The translations under genes were made by a program, and so were the position numbers. A DNA stretch of 11,142 nucleotides from Flavobacteriaceae bacterium (lineage in GTDB: Bacteria; Bacteroidota; Bacteroidia; Flavobacteriales; Flavobacteriaceae), in the NCBI GenBank assembly GCA_029247985.1, contig JAQWKF010000039.1:1-11142 (forward strand), given 5' to 3'. The notes under the pieces were generated by a model. The model was given only the letters and a program-made list of their open reading frames with translations, was not told the origin of the DNA and searched no databases. Shown piece by piece: positions 1-7,358 of the stretch. Position 1 is the stretch's first letter; each line of letters begins with the position of its first letter.

Positions 1-1121
1 AAGGTTGGGCGATAGTGGGATTCAATAAGTCTTGAAGCAACAATACCGATTACCCCTTTATGCCAATGGGGAGCATAAACTACACTAGCCGCATTATTTT
101 CCTCCTGATTTTCTGTTATTTGCGCCAAGGCCTCTTTGGTAATTTCTTGTTCCACTTCACGACGAGAAGTGTTGTATATTTCGACTTCTTGGGCTCGTTT
201 TTGGGCTTCCTCATCTGTTGCTGAAAGTAGCAATTCAACCGCATGCAACCCATGTTTCATACGCCCGGCAGCATTGATACGTGGAGCCATACCAAAAACA
301 ACATCTGAAATAATTTGCGAAGTTGGCTTATCTCGCATAAGTGCTTTTAAGCCCGGTCTTGGTTGGGCGTTGAGCTGCTGAAGGCCCAAAAATGCCAAGG
401 CCCTATTTTCACCAACCATAGGAACGATATCTGCTGCAATAGCAACAGCAACAAAATCCAAATAGGCAATAATATCACTTGCGTCTTTGCCTTGTTGTTG
501 TAACAACCCCTGCATTAGCTTAAACCCTACACCACAACCACAGAGTTCTTTAAATGGATAGGCACAATCGCTTCGTTTTGGATCCAAAACGGCCAAAGCA
601 TTTGGGAGCACATCCCCAGGAGTATGATGATCGCAAATAATTAGGTCAATACCCAATGTGTTTGCATAAGCCACCTGATCGATGGCTTTAACGCCACAAT
701 CCAAGGCGATCATAAACGTTATGTTAGCAGCTTTCGCCATGTCTATTCCCTTCTTGGATAATCCATATCCTTCGGCATAGCGGTCTGGAATATATGGCGT
801 GACTTTAAGACCTTGACTGCGCAAAAAATGCGTCAGTAAGCTCACCGAGGTAGTCCCGTCTACGTCATAATCACCATAAACCATAACGGTCTCTTTTTGG
901 TCTATTGCCTGTTGTAGTCTTGAAACAGCCTTTCCCATGTCTTGCATTAAAAAGGGATCATGGAGCTGCCCAATATGGGGTCTAAAAAATGTTTTTGCCG
1001 ACTCAAAAGAGGTGATATTTCGTTGTGCGAGTAGTTGTGCCACAACAGCGTCAATACCCAAGCAATCGATTAGATGCGCTATGGTTTCTTTATTGGGCGT
1101 ATCCTTTATATTCCAATGCAT
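1..1121 (-). CDS. recJ: Single-stranded-DNA-specific exonuclease RecJ (3' end cut off by window edge)
   Basis: RecJ degrades single-stranded DNA 5' to 3' in recombination, mismatch repair and fork repair in the cytoplasm. I translated the minus frame from the ATG at 1121; it stays open to the left edge, giving about 373 residues of a protein usually near 570. Visible DHH-family landmarks are DYDVDG at about residues 84-89 (metal-binding aspartates), CDHHTPGD at about 163-170 (the DHH motif), GMAPRINAAGRM at about 277-288, and WHKGVIGIVASR from about 353, which opens the DHHA1 domain. The OB-fold and the remaining C-terminus lie outside the window. The ATG shares one base with the rsmI stop (TAATG on the minus strand), so the two genes are probably cotranscribed and translationally coupled. 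No frameshift or missing motif is visible in the part present. Identification is firm. Confidence 0.96.
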   Translation of the reverse strand, partial: MHWNIKDTPNKETIAHLIDCLGIDAVVAQLLAQRNITSFESAKTFFRPHIGQLHDPFLMQDMGKAVSRLQQAIDQKETVMVYGDYDVDGTTSVSLLTHFLRSQGLKVTPYIPDRYAEGYGLSKKGIDMAKAANITFMIALDCGVKAIDQVAYANTLGIDLIICDHHTPGDVLPNALAVLDPKRSDCAYPFKELCGCGVGFKLMQGLLQQQGKDASDIIAYLDFVAVAIAADIVPMVGENRALAFLGLQQLNAQPRPGLKALMRDKPTSQIISDVVFGMAPRINAAGRMKHGLHAVELLLSATDEEAQKRAQEVEIYNTSRREVEQEITKEALAQITENQEENNAASVVYAPHWHKGVIGIVASRLIESHYRPT

Positions 1122-1819
1122 TACGATAATCCTTCTACCACAATCACAAATTCTCCTTTGGGCGGAGTTTTTGTAAAATGGTCAATGAGTGTTTTTAACG
1201 AACCACGGACGGTTTCTTCAAACTTTTTTGTCAGTTCTCTAGAAGCTGTTGCCTCTCGATTTTCTCCTAAGTGCTCGGCAAGTTGGCCAAGCGTTTTTAA
1301 AATTCGATGAGGGGATTCATACAGTACTATTGTGCGGGTTTCTTCGGCCAAAGCCGAAAGGCGTTTTAGACGTCCTTTTTTAGGAGGTAAAAATCCTTCA
1401 AAGACAAAGCGTTCACTGGGGAGCCCACTTAGTGTTAATGCAGGAATCAATGCCGTAGCACCAGGGAGTGCCTGAACGTGGATTTTGGAAGCTACACAGG
1501 CGCGCACCAACAAAAATCCGGGGTCTGAAACCCCTGGACTGCCCGCATCAGAAACCAATGCAATACAACCGCCAGCGGATAACTCTGAAACAATTCTAGG
1601 CACTGATTTGTGCTCGTTATGCATATGAAAAGACCGCATAGGAGTGTCTATGTCGTAGTGCTTAAGCAGCTTGGCAGTGGTCCGAGTATCTTCAGCCAAA
1701 ATAAGGTCGGCTGCCCCCAACACTTCTAATGCACGTAAGGTAATATCGCCGAGATTTCCAATCGGCGTCGGAACCAACCAGAGGCCCTCAATTTCATGCT
1801 GTATTGTGTTTTTTCCCAA
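1121..1819 (-). CDS. rsmI: 16S rRNA (cytidine-1402 2'-O)-methyltransferase RsmI, TTG start
   Basis: RsmI uses S-adenosylmethionine to methylate the ribose of C1402 in the 16S rRNA decoding centre. The 232-residue product shows the tetrapyrrole-methylase-fold motifs in order: VPTPIGN (16-22), AEDTR (42-46), SDAGSPGVSDPG (90-101), PGATALIPA, then YESPHRI and SRELTKKFEE, ending in GEFVIVVEG. It is shorter than the E. coli protein (about 286 residues) because it stops after the methylase core and lacks the C-terminal extension. The start is inferred: no ATG or GTG lies in frame between the preceding gene's stop (1844-1846) and the first conserved motif, and TTG at 1817-1819 is the only standard candidate leaving a sensible leader. 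Its TAA stop overlaps the recJ ATG. The stop of the upstream unknown gene is 24 bp before the start, which suggests a three-gene operon. Confidence 0.94.
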   Translation of the reverse strand: MGKNTIQHEIEGLWLVPTPIGNLGDITLRALEVLGAADLILAEDTRTTAKLLKHYDIDTPMRSFHMHNEHKSVPRIVSELSAGGCIALVSDAGSPGVSDPGFLLVRACVASKIHVQALPGATALIPALTLSGLPSERFVFEGFLPPKKGRLKRLSALAEETRTIVLYESPHRILKTLGQLAEHLGENREATASRELTKKFEETVRGSLKTLIDHFTKTPPKGEFVIVVEGLS

Positions 1820-1843
1820 AACGTATTTTTTAGTAAAAGTGAA

Positions 1844-2287
1844 CTAAGCCTCGTAAAGCTGTGAAATATGAGCTATAAATGCAGCAACATCACGTTCTTT
1901 ATCGCTCCAATCGTAATCGGGTTGCACTTGCTGCTCAATAAAGGATATTGCTTCCGCTTTGTTTTCTTTTGAGTTTAGCATGGACATGATGCGTTGAAAA
2001 TCCGCATTGCTTCCTTCAAAAAGCCTTTCGGCAAAATTTATACGTACGGTTTCAAAAGCAATTTCAGCAACGGGTTGTTGCAAAACATCTTCAAGGGCAG
2101 GTTGCGCTTTCGGTTCTTCAGCAGGCGCTTGCTGCGCTTCTGTTTTTGATTCAGCGATGTTCATGATAGCCGCCGCTTTATCATGAATTTCTGAAAGCGA
2201 CATACGATTTCGTTTACGCAAGATTTCATGCGCGAGGCTCATTAAGGCCTTTTCGGCAGTACTTTTTAAAACTTTTTCTTCTTCCAT
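1844..2287 (-). CDS. Conserved protein of unknown function (Bacteroidota-type, two helical parts joined by a linker)
   Basis: I do not recognise a characterised family. The 147-residue protein has an N-terminal, probably helical, part (residues 1-47, containing EKALMSLAHEILRKRN and a SLSEIHDKAA segment). Next comes a low-complexity linker rich in Gln, Pro, Ala and Glu (about 48-75), then an acidic C-terminal part (about 76-147) with FAERLFEGSNADFQRIMSML and a QVQPDYDW motif. From memory, similar small proteins with a closing PDY-N/D-W motif occur beside rsmI or tdk in other Bacteroidota; this needs a search. There is no signal peptide, membrane segment or metal-binding motif, so it is probably cytoplasmic. 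It starts at the ATG at 2287 and leads the cluster with rsmI and recJ, which fits a role linked to ribosome or nucleic-acid metabolism, but that is context only. No in-frame disruption is visible. Confidence 0.85.
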   Translation of the reverse strand: MEEEKVLKSTAEKALMSLAHEILRKRNRMSLSEIHDKAAAIMNIAESKTEAQQAPAEEPKAQPALEDVLQQPVAEIAFETVRINFAERLFEGSNADFQRIMSMLNSKENKAEAISFIEQQVQPDYDWSDKERDVAAFIAHISQLYEA

Positions 2288-2309
2288 AATTTTGGCTGCC
2301 TAAATTTAA

Positions 2310-2317
2310 TACTTTTG
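2310..2317 (+). promoter_or_regulatory. Candidate -7 promoter element for tdk
   Basis: TACTTTTG matches the Bacteroidota -7 consensus TAnnTTTG exactly and lies 43 bp before the tdk ATG, which would give a leader of about 35-40 nt. The nearest upstream TTTG (2291-2294) is only 15 bp away, shorter than the usual 17-23 bp spacing, so the -33 box is weak or missing. No equally good element is seen for the divergent leftward gene. Confidence 0.4.
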
Positions 2318-2327
2318 AATGGTACTT

Positions 2328-2341
2328 ACGCACTAATGCGT
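2328..2341. repeat. Small inverted repeat in the divergent spacer
   Basis: ACGCA at 2328-2332 and TGCGT at 2337-2341 form an inverted repeat with a 4-base spacer (CTAA). It lies between the putative tdk transcription start and the tdk ATG, in the only divergent promoter region of the window. It could be a protein-binding site or a weak leader hairpin. A 5-bp arm can also arise by chance. Confidence 0.35.
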
Positions 2342-2360
2342 TTGAAAACAATAGGATAAT

Positions 2361-3002
2361 ATGTTTCTCGAAAACACAGGGCATAAAAATGAATCGTATG
2401 GCTGGATTGAAGTCATCACGGGCTCAATGTTTTCAGGTAAGACAGAAGAACTTATACGCAGATTAAAGCGCGCAAAGTTTGCAAATTTAAATGTTGAAAT
2501 TTTCAAGCCTGAAGTTGACAACCGCTATGGAACGGACAAGGTTATCTCACATGACGCTAACGAAATTATTTCTACTGCCGTTCCTGCCGCTGCAAACATC
2601 AGCCTATTGGCAGATAACTGTGATGTTGTTGGCATAGATGAAGCCCAATTTTTTGATGATGAGATTGTTCGCGTTTGCAATGATTTAGCTAACCGTGGAA
2701 TTCGAGTAATTGTTGCTGGCCTAGATATGGATTTTAAAGGAAATCCTTTTGGGCCCATGCCAAATTTGATGGCTACTGCTGAATACGTAACTAAAGTGCA
2801 TGCGATATGCACGCGAACAGGTCAATTGGCCCATCACAGTTTCCGAAAAGGGGAAAATGACAGTCTAGTAATGCTAGGTGAAACGGAAGAATACGAACCA
2901 TTGAGTAGGGCTGCATTTCACAAAATAATGGTACGTGAAAAAGTACGTAAAATGAATGTCACTTCTGAAACGGTGACACCAAAAAAAAGCAAAAACGCCT
3001 AA
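2361..3002 (+). CDS. tdk: Thymidine kinase (TK1-like, Bacteroidota variant with degenerate zinc ribbon)
   Basis: Tdk phosphorylates thymidine with ATP in the cytoplasmic salvage route to dTTP. The 213-residue product has the P-loop GSMFSGKT (21-28), the DEAQFF motif (93-98) whose Glu is the expected catalytic base, and the C-terminal lasso segment around MLGETEEYEPLSR (171-183). TK1-type enzymes normally bind structural zinc through four cysteines; here only the first position remains (Cys150 in AICTRTG), with the partner positions reading Thr, Ser and Ala. I recall the same substitution in other Bacteroidota Tdk proteins, so it is probably a lineage trait rather than damage. The last 20 residues or so are a basic tail. 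The ATG at 2361 is chosen because the MFLEN start is familiar in this group. The alr start follows the stop by 6 bp, so the two genes are surely cotranscribed. Confidence 0.96.
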   Translation: MFLENTGHKNESYGWIEVITGSMFSGKTEELIRRLKRAKFANLNVEIFKPEVDNRYGTDKVISHDANEIISTAVPAAANISLLADNCDVVGIDEAQFFDDEIVRVCNDLANRGIRVIVAGLDMDFKGNPFGPMPNLMATAEYVTKVHAICTRTGQLAHHSFRKGENDSLVMLGETEEYEPLSRAAFHKIMVREKVRKMNVTSETVTPKKSKNA

Positions 3003-3008
3003 GGCAAT

Positions 3009-4106
3009 ATGAGTGAAACTGTTCTTGAAATTCACCTGCCCAACCTAAGGCACAATTATACTTTCATAAGGAAACAATTGTCAGCTACCACCAAGCTACT
3101 GGCCGTAGTTAAGGCTTTTGGCTATGGTAGTGATGCCATTGAGGTTGCAAAATGTTTGGTAGCACAAGGAGTTGATTATTTAGGCGTTGCTTATGTACAT
3201 GAGGGCGTAGCGTTACGCAAGGCAGGCATAACCACTCCTATTCTGGTACTCCACCCACAGCAACCAAATCTAGACGCATTGATAGAGTTCAAGCTTGAGC
3301 CAAGTGTTTATGGACAGCGAATTTTGGATGCGTTGCTTTTAAGGCTAAAGGAAACAAATCAAAACTCTTATCCCATTCATTTGAAGTTTAATACGGGGCT
3401 TAATCGCTTGGGCTTTGATCCAAAAAACGCCTTGGAATTGGGAACATTACTAAAGCAAAATGCACAGTGGTTGGTGCTTCAAGGGGTGTACTCTCACTTG
3501 GCTGCTTCTGACGATGTAGGAGAAGATGCTTTTACCAGAACCCAACTAAATACCTTTGCAGAGATTGTCAATGTTTTTAAACCCAATTTTCCAAACACAA
3601 GCTTTCATGTGTTAAACACTTCTGGGGTTTTACATTTCCCTGAGGCACAATACAATATGGTGCGTACAGGCATTAGCCTCTATGGCTATGGGAACCACCC
3701 AAGTGTTGACGCCCAACTCAAACCAGTACTTACTTTGAAGACTGTGATTTCCCAAATACATACACTTAAAGAAGGGGACACCCTTGGCTACAATCGTGCT
3801 TTCGTAGCAAAGGACAGAACCCTAACGGCAACACTGCCCTTGGGTCACGCAGATGGGATTGGTAGAATATATGGGAACGGTAGGGGCTATGTTATGATTA
3901 ACGGACAACAAGCAAGCATCCTTGGAAATGTTTGTATGGACATGATTATGGTAGATGTTACTGATATTGATTGCCAAGCGGGCGATACGGTAATTGTTAT
4001 TGGGCCTAATGCCAGCGCTGAAAAACTAGCCAATGCCGCAGGAACCATTTCTTATGAACTAATTACGGGACTTTCACAACGGATCAAGCGAAAGGTCATT
4101 TCTTAA
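3009..4106 (+). CDS. alr: Alanine racemase
   Basis: Alr is a pyridoxal-phosphate enzyme that interconverts L- and D-alanine, supplying D-Ala for peptidoglycan. The 365 residues match the normal family length. The N-terminal TIM-barrel domain carries the cofactor lysine in VVKAFGYGSD (Lys35), and MVRTGISLYGYG supplies the arginine that contacts the PLP ring. The C-terminal beta domain carries GYNRAF, whose Tyr261 should be the second catalytic base, followed by GHADGIGR and NVCMDMIMVDVTD. All key residues are present, so the enzyme is probably active. It starts at the ATG 6 bp after the tdk stop. A 99-bp spacer follows before asd; relatives often carry mscL in this gap, and it is absent here. 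Confidence 0.97.
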   Translation: MSETVLEIHLPNLRHNYTFIRKQLSATTKLLAVVKAFGYGSDAIEVAKCLVAQGVDYLGVAYVHEGVALRKAGITTPILVLHPQQPNLDALIEFKLEPSVYGQRILDALLLRLKETNQNSYPIHLKFNTGLNRLGFDPKNALELGTLLKQNAQWLVLQGVYSHLAASDDVGEDAFTRTQLNTFAEIVNVFKPNFPNTSFHVLNTSGVLHFPEAQYNMVRTGISLYGYGNHPSVDAQLKPVLTLKTVISQIHTLKEGDTLGYNRAFVAKDRTLTATLPLGHADGIGRIYGNGRGYVMINGQQASILGNVCMDMIMVDVTDIDCQAGDTVIVIGPNASAEKLANAAGTISYELITGLSQRIKRKVIS

Positions 4107-4205
4107 AATGTTACAAAAAAAACAAATTGTTATTTTTTTGATAAACAGTCGATAGCTTCTTTTTTTATTGCAGATATGCCGTACATTCGCAGCAAAAATA
4201 AACAC

Positions 4206-5192
4206 ATGCGCGTAGCAGTAGTAGGCGCCACCGGTATGGTTGGCCATGTAATGTTAGAAGTATTGGCAGAACGCCAATTTCCCATCACTGAATTGATTCC
4301 TGTAGCTTCGGCCCGTTCTGCTGGCAAACAGTTGGCCTATAATGGTAAGCATTATACGGTTGTTACTCTAGAAGAAGCCCTTGTTTTAAAGCCAGATGTT
4401 GCTTTGTTTTCTGCAGGGGGCGATACCTCACTTGCTTGGGCCCCAAAGTTTGCTGCCATAGGGTGTACCGTTATTGACAACTCTTCGGCTTGGCGCATGC
4501 ATCCCGATCATAAACTAATAGTTCCTGAAATTAACGCCAACGAACTTACGGCTGCAGATAAAATTATTGCAAACCCGAACTGCTCTACCATTCAGATGGT
4601 GATGGCACTTGCGCCAATACACCGCGCATTTGGGATTGAGAGAGTAGTTGTATCTACCTATCAGTCTATTACCGGTACAGGAGTTAAGGCCGTACAACAA
4701 TTGGAAAACGAATACGAAGGGAAAGACGGCGAAATGGCCTATCCACACGCCATTCACCGCAACGCTATTCCTCATTGCGATGTTTTCTTGGACAACAATT
4801 ACACCAAGGAGGAGATGAAATTAGTTAATGAAACGCATAAAATTTTAGACCCAAACATTCGTGTAACCGCTACGGCAGTACGCATTCCCGTTGTGGGGGG
4901 GCATAGTGAATCGGTAAACCTAACGCTTAGTAAGCCTGCTGAACTAGACGAGGTTCGTCGAGTACTTGCCGCAACACCAGGCGTAGTTGTACAGGACAAT
5001 ATTCATAATAATGATTATCCCATGCCACTTCATGCACATGGGAAAGATGAGGTTTTTGTTGGGCGTATTCGAAAAGACACCTCACAAGAAAACGGCTTAA
5101 ACTTGTGGATTGTTGCAGACAACTTGCGCAAAGGTGCTGCCACCAACACTGTTCAAATTGCAGAATATTTAGTAGAAAACCGCTTAATTTAA
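4206..5192 (+). CDS. asd: Aspartate-semialdehyde dehydrogenase
   Basis: Asd reduces aspartyl phosphate to aspartate semialdehyde with NADPH, the branch point to diaminopimelate, lysine, threonine and methionine. From the ATG at 4206 the product has 328 residues, typical for the family. It opens with the Rossmann nucleotide loop VGATGMVG, followed by SAGGDTS, the catalytic cysteine in NPNCSTIQ (Cys126), the STYQSITGTG segment, and RIPVVGGHSES with the acid/base histidine (His233). An in-frame ATG at 4176 would add ten residues, but family members begin right before the nucleotide loop, so 4206 is preferred. A G-homopolymer (4895-4901) in the GGH codons is in frame. With alr upstream, the pair supplies two peptidoglycan precursors. 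No clear promoter was found in the 99-bp gap before it. Confidence 0.97.
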   Translation: MRVAVVGATGMVGHVMLEVLAERQFPITELIPVASARSAGKQLAYNGKHYTVVTLEEALVLKPDVALFSAGGDTSLAWAPKFAAIGCTVIDNSSAWRMHPDHKLIVPEINANELTAADKIIANPNCSTIQMVMALAPIHRAFGIERVVVSTYQSITGTGVKAVQQLENEYEGKDGEMAYPHAIHRNAIPHCDVFLDNNYTKEEMKLVNETHKILDPNIRVTATAVRIPVVGGHSESVNLTLSKPAELDEVRRVLAATPGVVVQDNIHNNDYPMPLHAHGKDEVFVGRIRKDTSQENGLNLWIVADNLRKGAATNTVQIAEYLVENRLI

Positions 5193-5216
5193 ATTTTTCT
5201 ACTTTTAAGAAAAATT
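5192..5216. repeat. AT-rich hairpin between asd and the peptidase gene
   Basis: AATTTTTCT at 5192-5200 and AGAAAAATT at 5208-5216 form a 9-bp perfect inverted repeat around a 7-base loop, filling most of the 30-bp gap between asd and the next start. It has only one G-C pair and no clean U-tract downstream on the plus strand, so it is at best a weak attenuator or an RNA-processing site. The two genes may still be cotranscribed. Confidence 0.4.
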
Positions 5217-5222
5217 AAAAAT

Positions 5223-7349
5223 ATGCGCCCCTATATAATTCTAATTTTTGCAGCGCTGCTTGCTTCTTGCGCTAAAAAATCACCCGTTATGTACCCTGAA
5301 ACCAAAAAGGAAATAGTCATTGTTAGCTTTTTTGGACAAGCTGGAGAAGACCCATACCGTTGGCTAGACGATGACCGCTCAGCTGAAACAGAAGATTGGG
5401 TAGCACGCCAAAACGCAGTTACATTTGACTATTTGGACCAGATCGATTATAGGTCTGCTTTAGAAGAATCGTTGACAGCGCTTTGGAACTACGAAAAGCG
5501 ATCAAGCCCTTTTGTTGAGGGTGAATACACCTATTTTTATAAAAATGACGGTTTGCAAGACCACTATGTTTTGTATCGCCAGAAAGGCACAGAAACGCCA
5601 GAAGTTTTCATAGATCCAAACGAATTCTCAGAAGATGGAACGACTTCTTTGGCAGGCGTTCGCTTTACTAAAGATGGTAGCCGCTTAGCATACCTTATTT
5701 CTGAGGGAGGCTCTGATTGGCGCAAAATTATTGTCATGGAGGCTGCATCAAAGAAGATCATAGAGGACACCCTAGTTAATGTCAAGTTTAGTTCGGTTTC
5801 TTGGTATGGAAACAAAGGTTTTTATTATTCGTCATACGACAAGCCTGAAGGCTCTGAGCTCTCCGCCAAAACAGATCAGCATAAGTTGTATTATCACAAG
5901 TTAGGAACACCTCAAGCTCAAGATAAGGTTGTTTTTGGCGGTACGGATAAACAAAAGCACCGCTACATAGGCGGTTCTGTTTCTGAAGATCAACGTTACT
6001 TATTTATCAGTGCGGCAAACACCACCTCAGGAAATAAATTATTTATGCTGGATCTTGAAAACCCGAATGCAGATATAAAGCCCATTGTTGATCACGAAGA
6101 TTCGGACACCTACGTCTTAGAAACAGCGGACGACAAGCTATTTTTCGTAACCAATTTAAATGCGCCCAACAAAAAAGTAGTAACGGCCTATGCCGATCGC
6201 CCCTCCCCAGATTTCTGGAGAGATTTAATTCCTGAAACCGAAAATGTTTTGAGCATTAGCAGCGGGGGTAATTATTTCTTTGCCGAGTATATGATAGATG
6301 CCTTGTCTAAGGTTTATCAATACGACTATGACGGCAAAATGATACGAGAAATTAAATTACCAGCTGATGGAAGCGCAGGCGGTTTTAGCGGTAAAATTGA
6401 CCAAGAAACCCTTTATTACAGCTTTTCAAATTACCACACGCCATCTTCCACTTATGCACTAAATCCAAAAACGGGAGAAACGCATCAATATTGGGCACCG
6501 GAAATTGCTTTTGATACTAATGAATTTGAGTCCAAGCAGGTCTTTTATGCTTCTAAAGATGGCACAAAAGTACCCATGATGATTACCTATAGAAAAGGGC
6601 TTGAGCTTACTGGAGACCACCCAACTATTTTATACGGATATGGCGGATTTAACATAAGCCTTACGCCTTCGTTTAGCATCACCAATGCTGTTTGGTTAAT
6701 GCAAGGCGGGATTTATGCTGTTCCTAATTTGCGAGGAGGAGGCGAATATGGAAAGGAGTGGCACGATGCGGGGACACAAATGAAAAAGCAGAATGTGTTT
6801 GATGATTTTATTGCAGCAGCAGAATACCTTATAGAAAATAAGTACACAAACCCAGAATACCTTGCCATTCGTGGCGGTTCAAATGGAGGGTTGTTGGTGG
6901 GCGCATGTATGACGCAACGCCCTGAACTGTTTAAAGTCGCATTACCTGCTGTTGGAGTTTTGGATATGTTGCGCTATCATACATTTACTGCAGGCGCTGG
7001 CTGGTCCTATGATTACGGTACTGCTGAGCAATCTGAGGAAATGTTTACATATTTAAAAGGCTATTCACCCGTGCATAACGTTGATCCAAATACCCCTTAT
7101 CCCGCTACTTTGGTTACTACTGGAGACCATGACGATAGGGTTGTACCTGCACATTCTTTTAAGTTTGCAGCTGCATTACAAGCCAATCAAAGTGGACAAA
7201 ATCCAGTGCTGATTCGGATTGAAACAGATGCGGGTCACGGTGCTGGTACTCCAGTGAACAAAACCATTGAGCAATACGCAGATATATTTGCCTTCACGCT
7301 CTACAATATGGGCTTTAAGGTACTTCCGAACAAAAAAGTGAAAGGCTAG
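5223..7349 (+). CDS. Prolyl oligopeptidase family serine peptidase (S9A), predicted lipoprotein
   Basis: S9A peptidases cleave short peptides after proline. The 708-residue length fits the family. The first 15 residues are a signal peptide ending in a lipobox (LLASC, Cys16), so the protein is predicted to be lipid-anchored in the cell envelope. Residues about 25-85 hold the N-terminal segment with EDPYRWLDDDRSAETEDWV. A seven-bladed propeller region should span about 90-430, followed by the alpha/beta-hydrolase domain: ILYGYGGFNIS, NLRGGGEYG, the nucleophile in RGGSNGG (Ser553), the acid in DHDDRVVP (Asp637) and the histidine in DAGHGAGTP (His672). The triad is complete. The residues after Cys16 (AKKSP) are basic rather than the acidic signal associated with surface export in Bacteroidota, which favours a periplasm-facing anchor. 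The start at 5223 follows an A-rich stretch. The exact substrate is unknown, and no established gene symbol is given for this reason. Confidence 0.94.
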   Translation: MRPYIILIFAALLASCAKKSPVMYPETKKEIVIVSFFGQAGEDPYRWLDDDRSAETEDWVARQNAVTFDYLDQIDYRSALEESLTALWNYEKRSSPFVEGEYTYFYKNDGLQDHYVLYRQKGTETPEVFIDPNEFSEDGTTSLAGVRFTKDGSRLAYLISEGGSDWRKIIVMEAASKKIIEDTLVNVKFSSVSWYGNKGFYYSSYDKPEGSELSAKTDQHKLYYHKLGTPQAQDKVVFGGTDKQKHRYIGGSVSEDQRYLFISAANTTSGNKLFMLDLENPNADIKPIVDHEDSDTYVLETADDKLFFVTNLNAPNKKVVTAYADRPSPDFWRDLIPETENVLSISSGGNYFFAEYMIDALSKVYQYDYDGKMIREIKLPADGSAGGFSGKIDQETLYYSFSNYHTPSSTYALNPKTGETHQYWAPEIAFDTNEFESKQVFYASKDGTKVPMMITYRKGLELTGDHPTILYGYGGFNISLTPSFSITNAVWLMQGGIYAVPNLRGGGEYGKEWHDAGTQMKKQNVFDDFIAAAEYLIENKYTNPEYLAIRGGSNGGLLVGACMTQRPELFKVALPAVGVLDMLRYHTFTAGAGWSYDYGTAEQSEEMFTYLKGYSPVHNVDPNTPYPATLVTTGDHDDRVVPAHSFKFAAALQANQSGQNPVLIRIETDAGHGAGTPVNKTIEQYADIFAFTLYNMGFKVLPNKKVKG

Positions 7350-7358
7350 TTCAACTAG
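7346..7358. repeat. Palindrome spanning the two convergent stop codons
   Basis: CTAGTTCAACTAG is a 13-base palindrome with a single central C. It contains the TAG stop of the rightward peptidase gene (7347-7349) and the TAG stop of leftward accC (7357-7355). Outer AAGG (7342-7345) and CCTT (7360-7363) can pair with one bulged A, giving a hairpin readable on either strand. It may serve as a compact bidirectional 3' end, although neither side shows a strong uninterrupted T-tract. Confidence 0.45.

Noticed and set aside
136..381. 81-codon plus-strand open frame
   Set aside because: It lies opposite recJ, whose conserved core motifs are encoded on the minus strand here.
4115..4139. Possible intrinsic terminator after alr
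   Set aside because: The A-run, AACAA/TTGTT and T-run can pair, but the stem has one G-C pair and a one-base loop, so it may only reflect AT-rich spacer sequence.
4127..4161. Possible promoter for asd
   Set aside because: A TTG at 4127-4129 has no good TAnnTTTG box after it; the best candidate matches only partly at the edge of the allowed spacing.
4176..4205. Ten-residue N-terminal extension of asd
   Set aside because: Family members start directly before the nucleotide-binding loop; the ATG at 4206 fits better.
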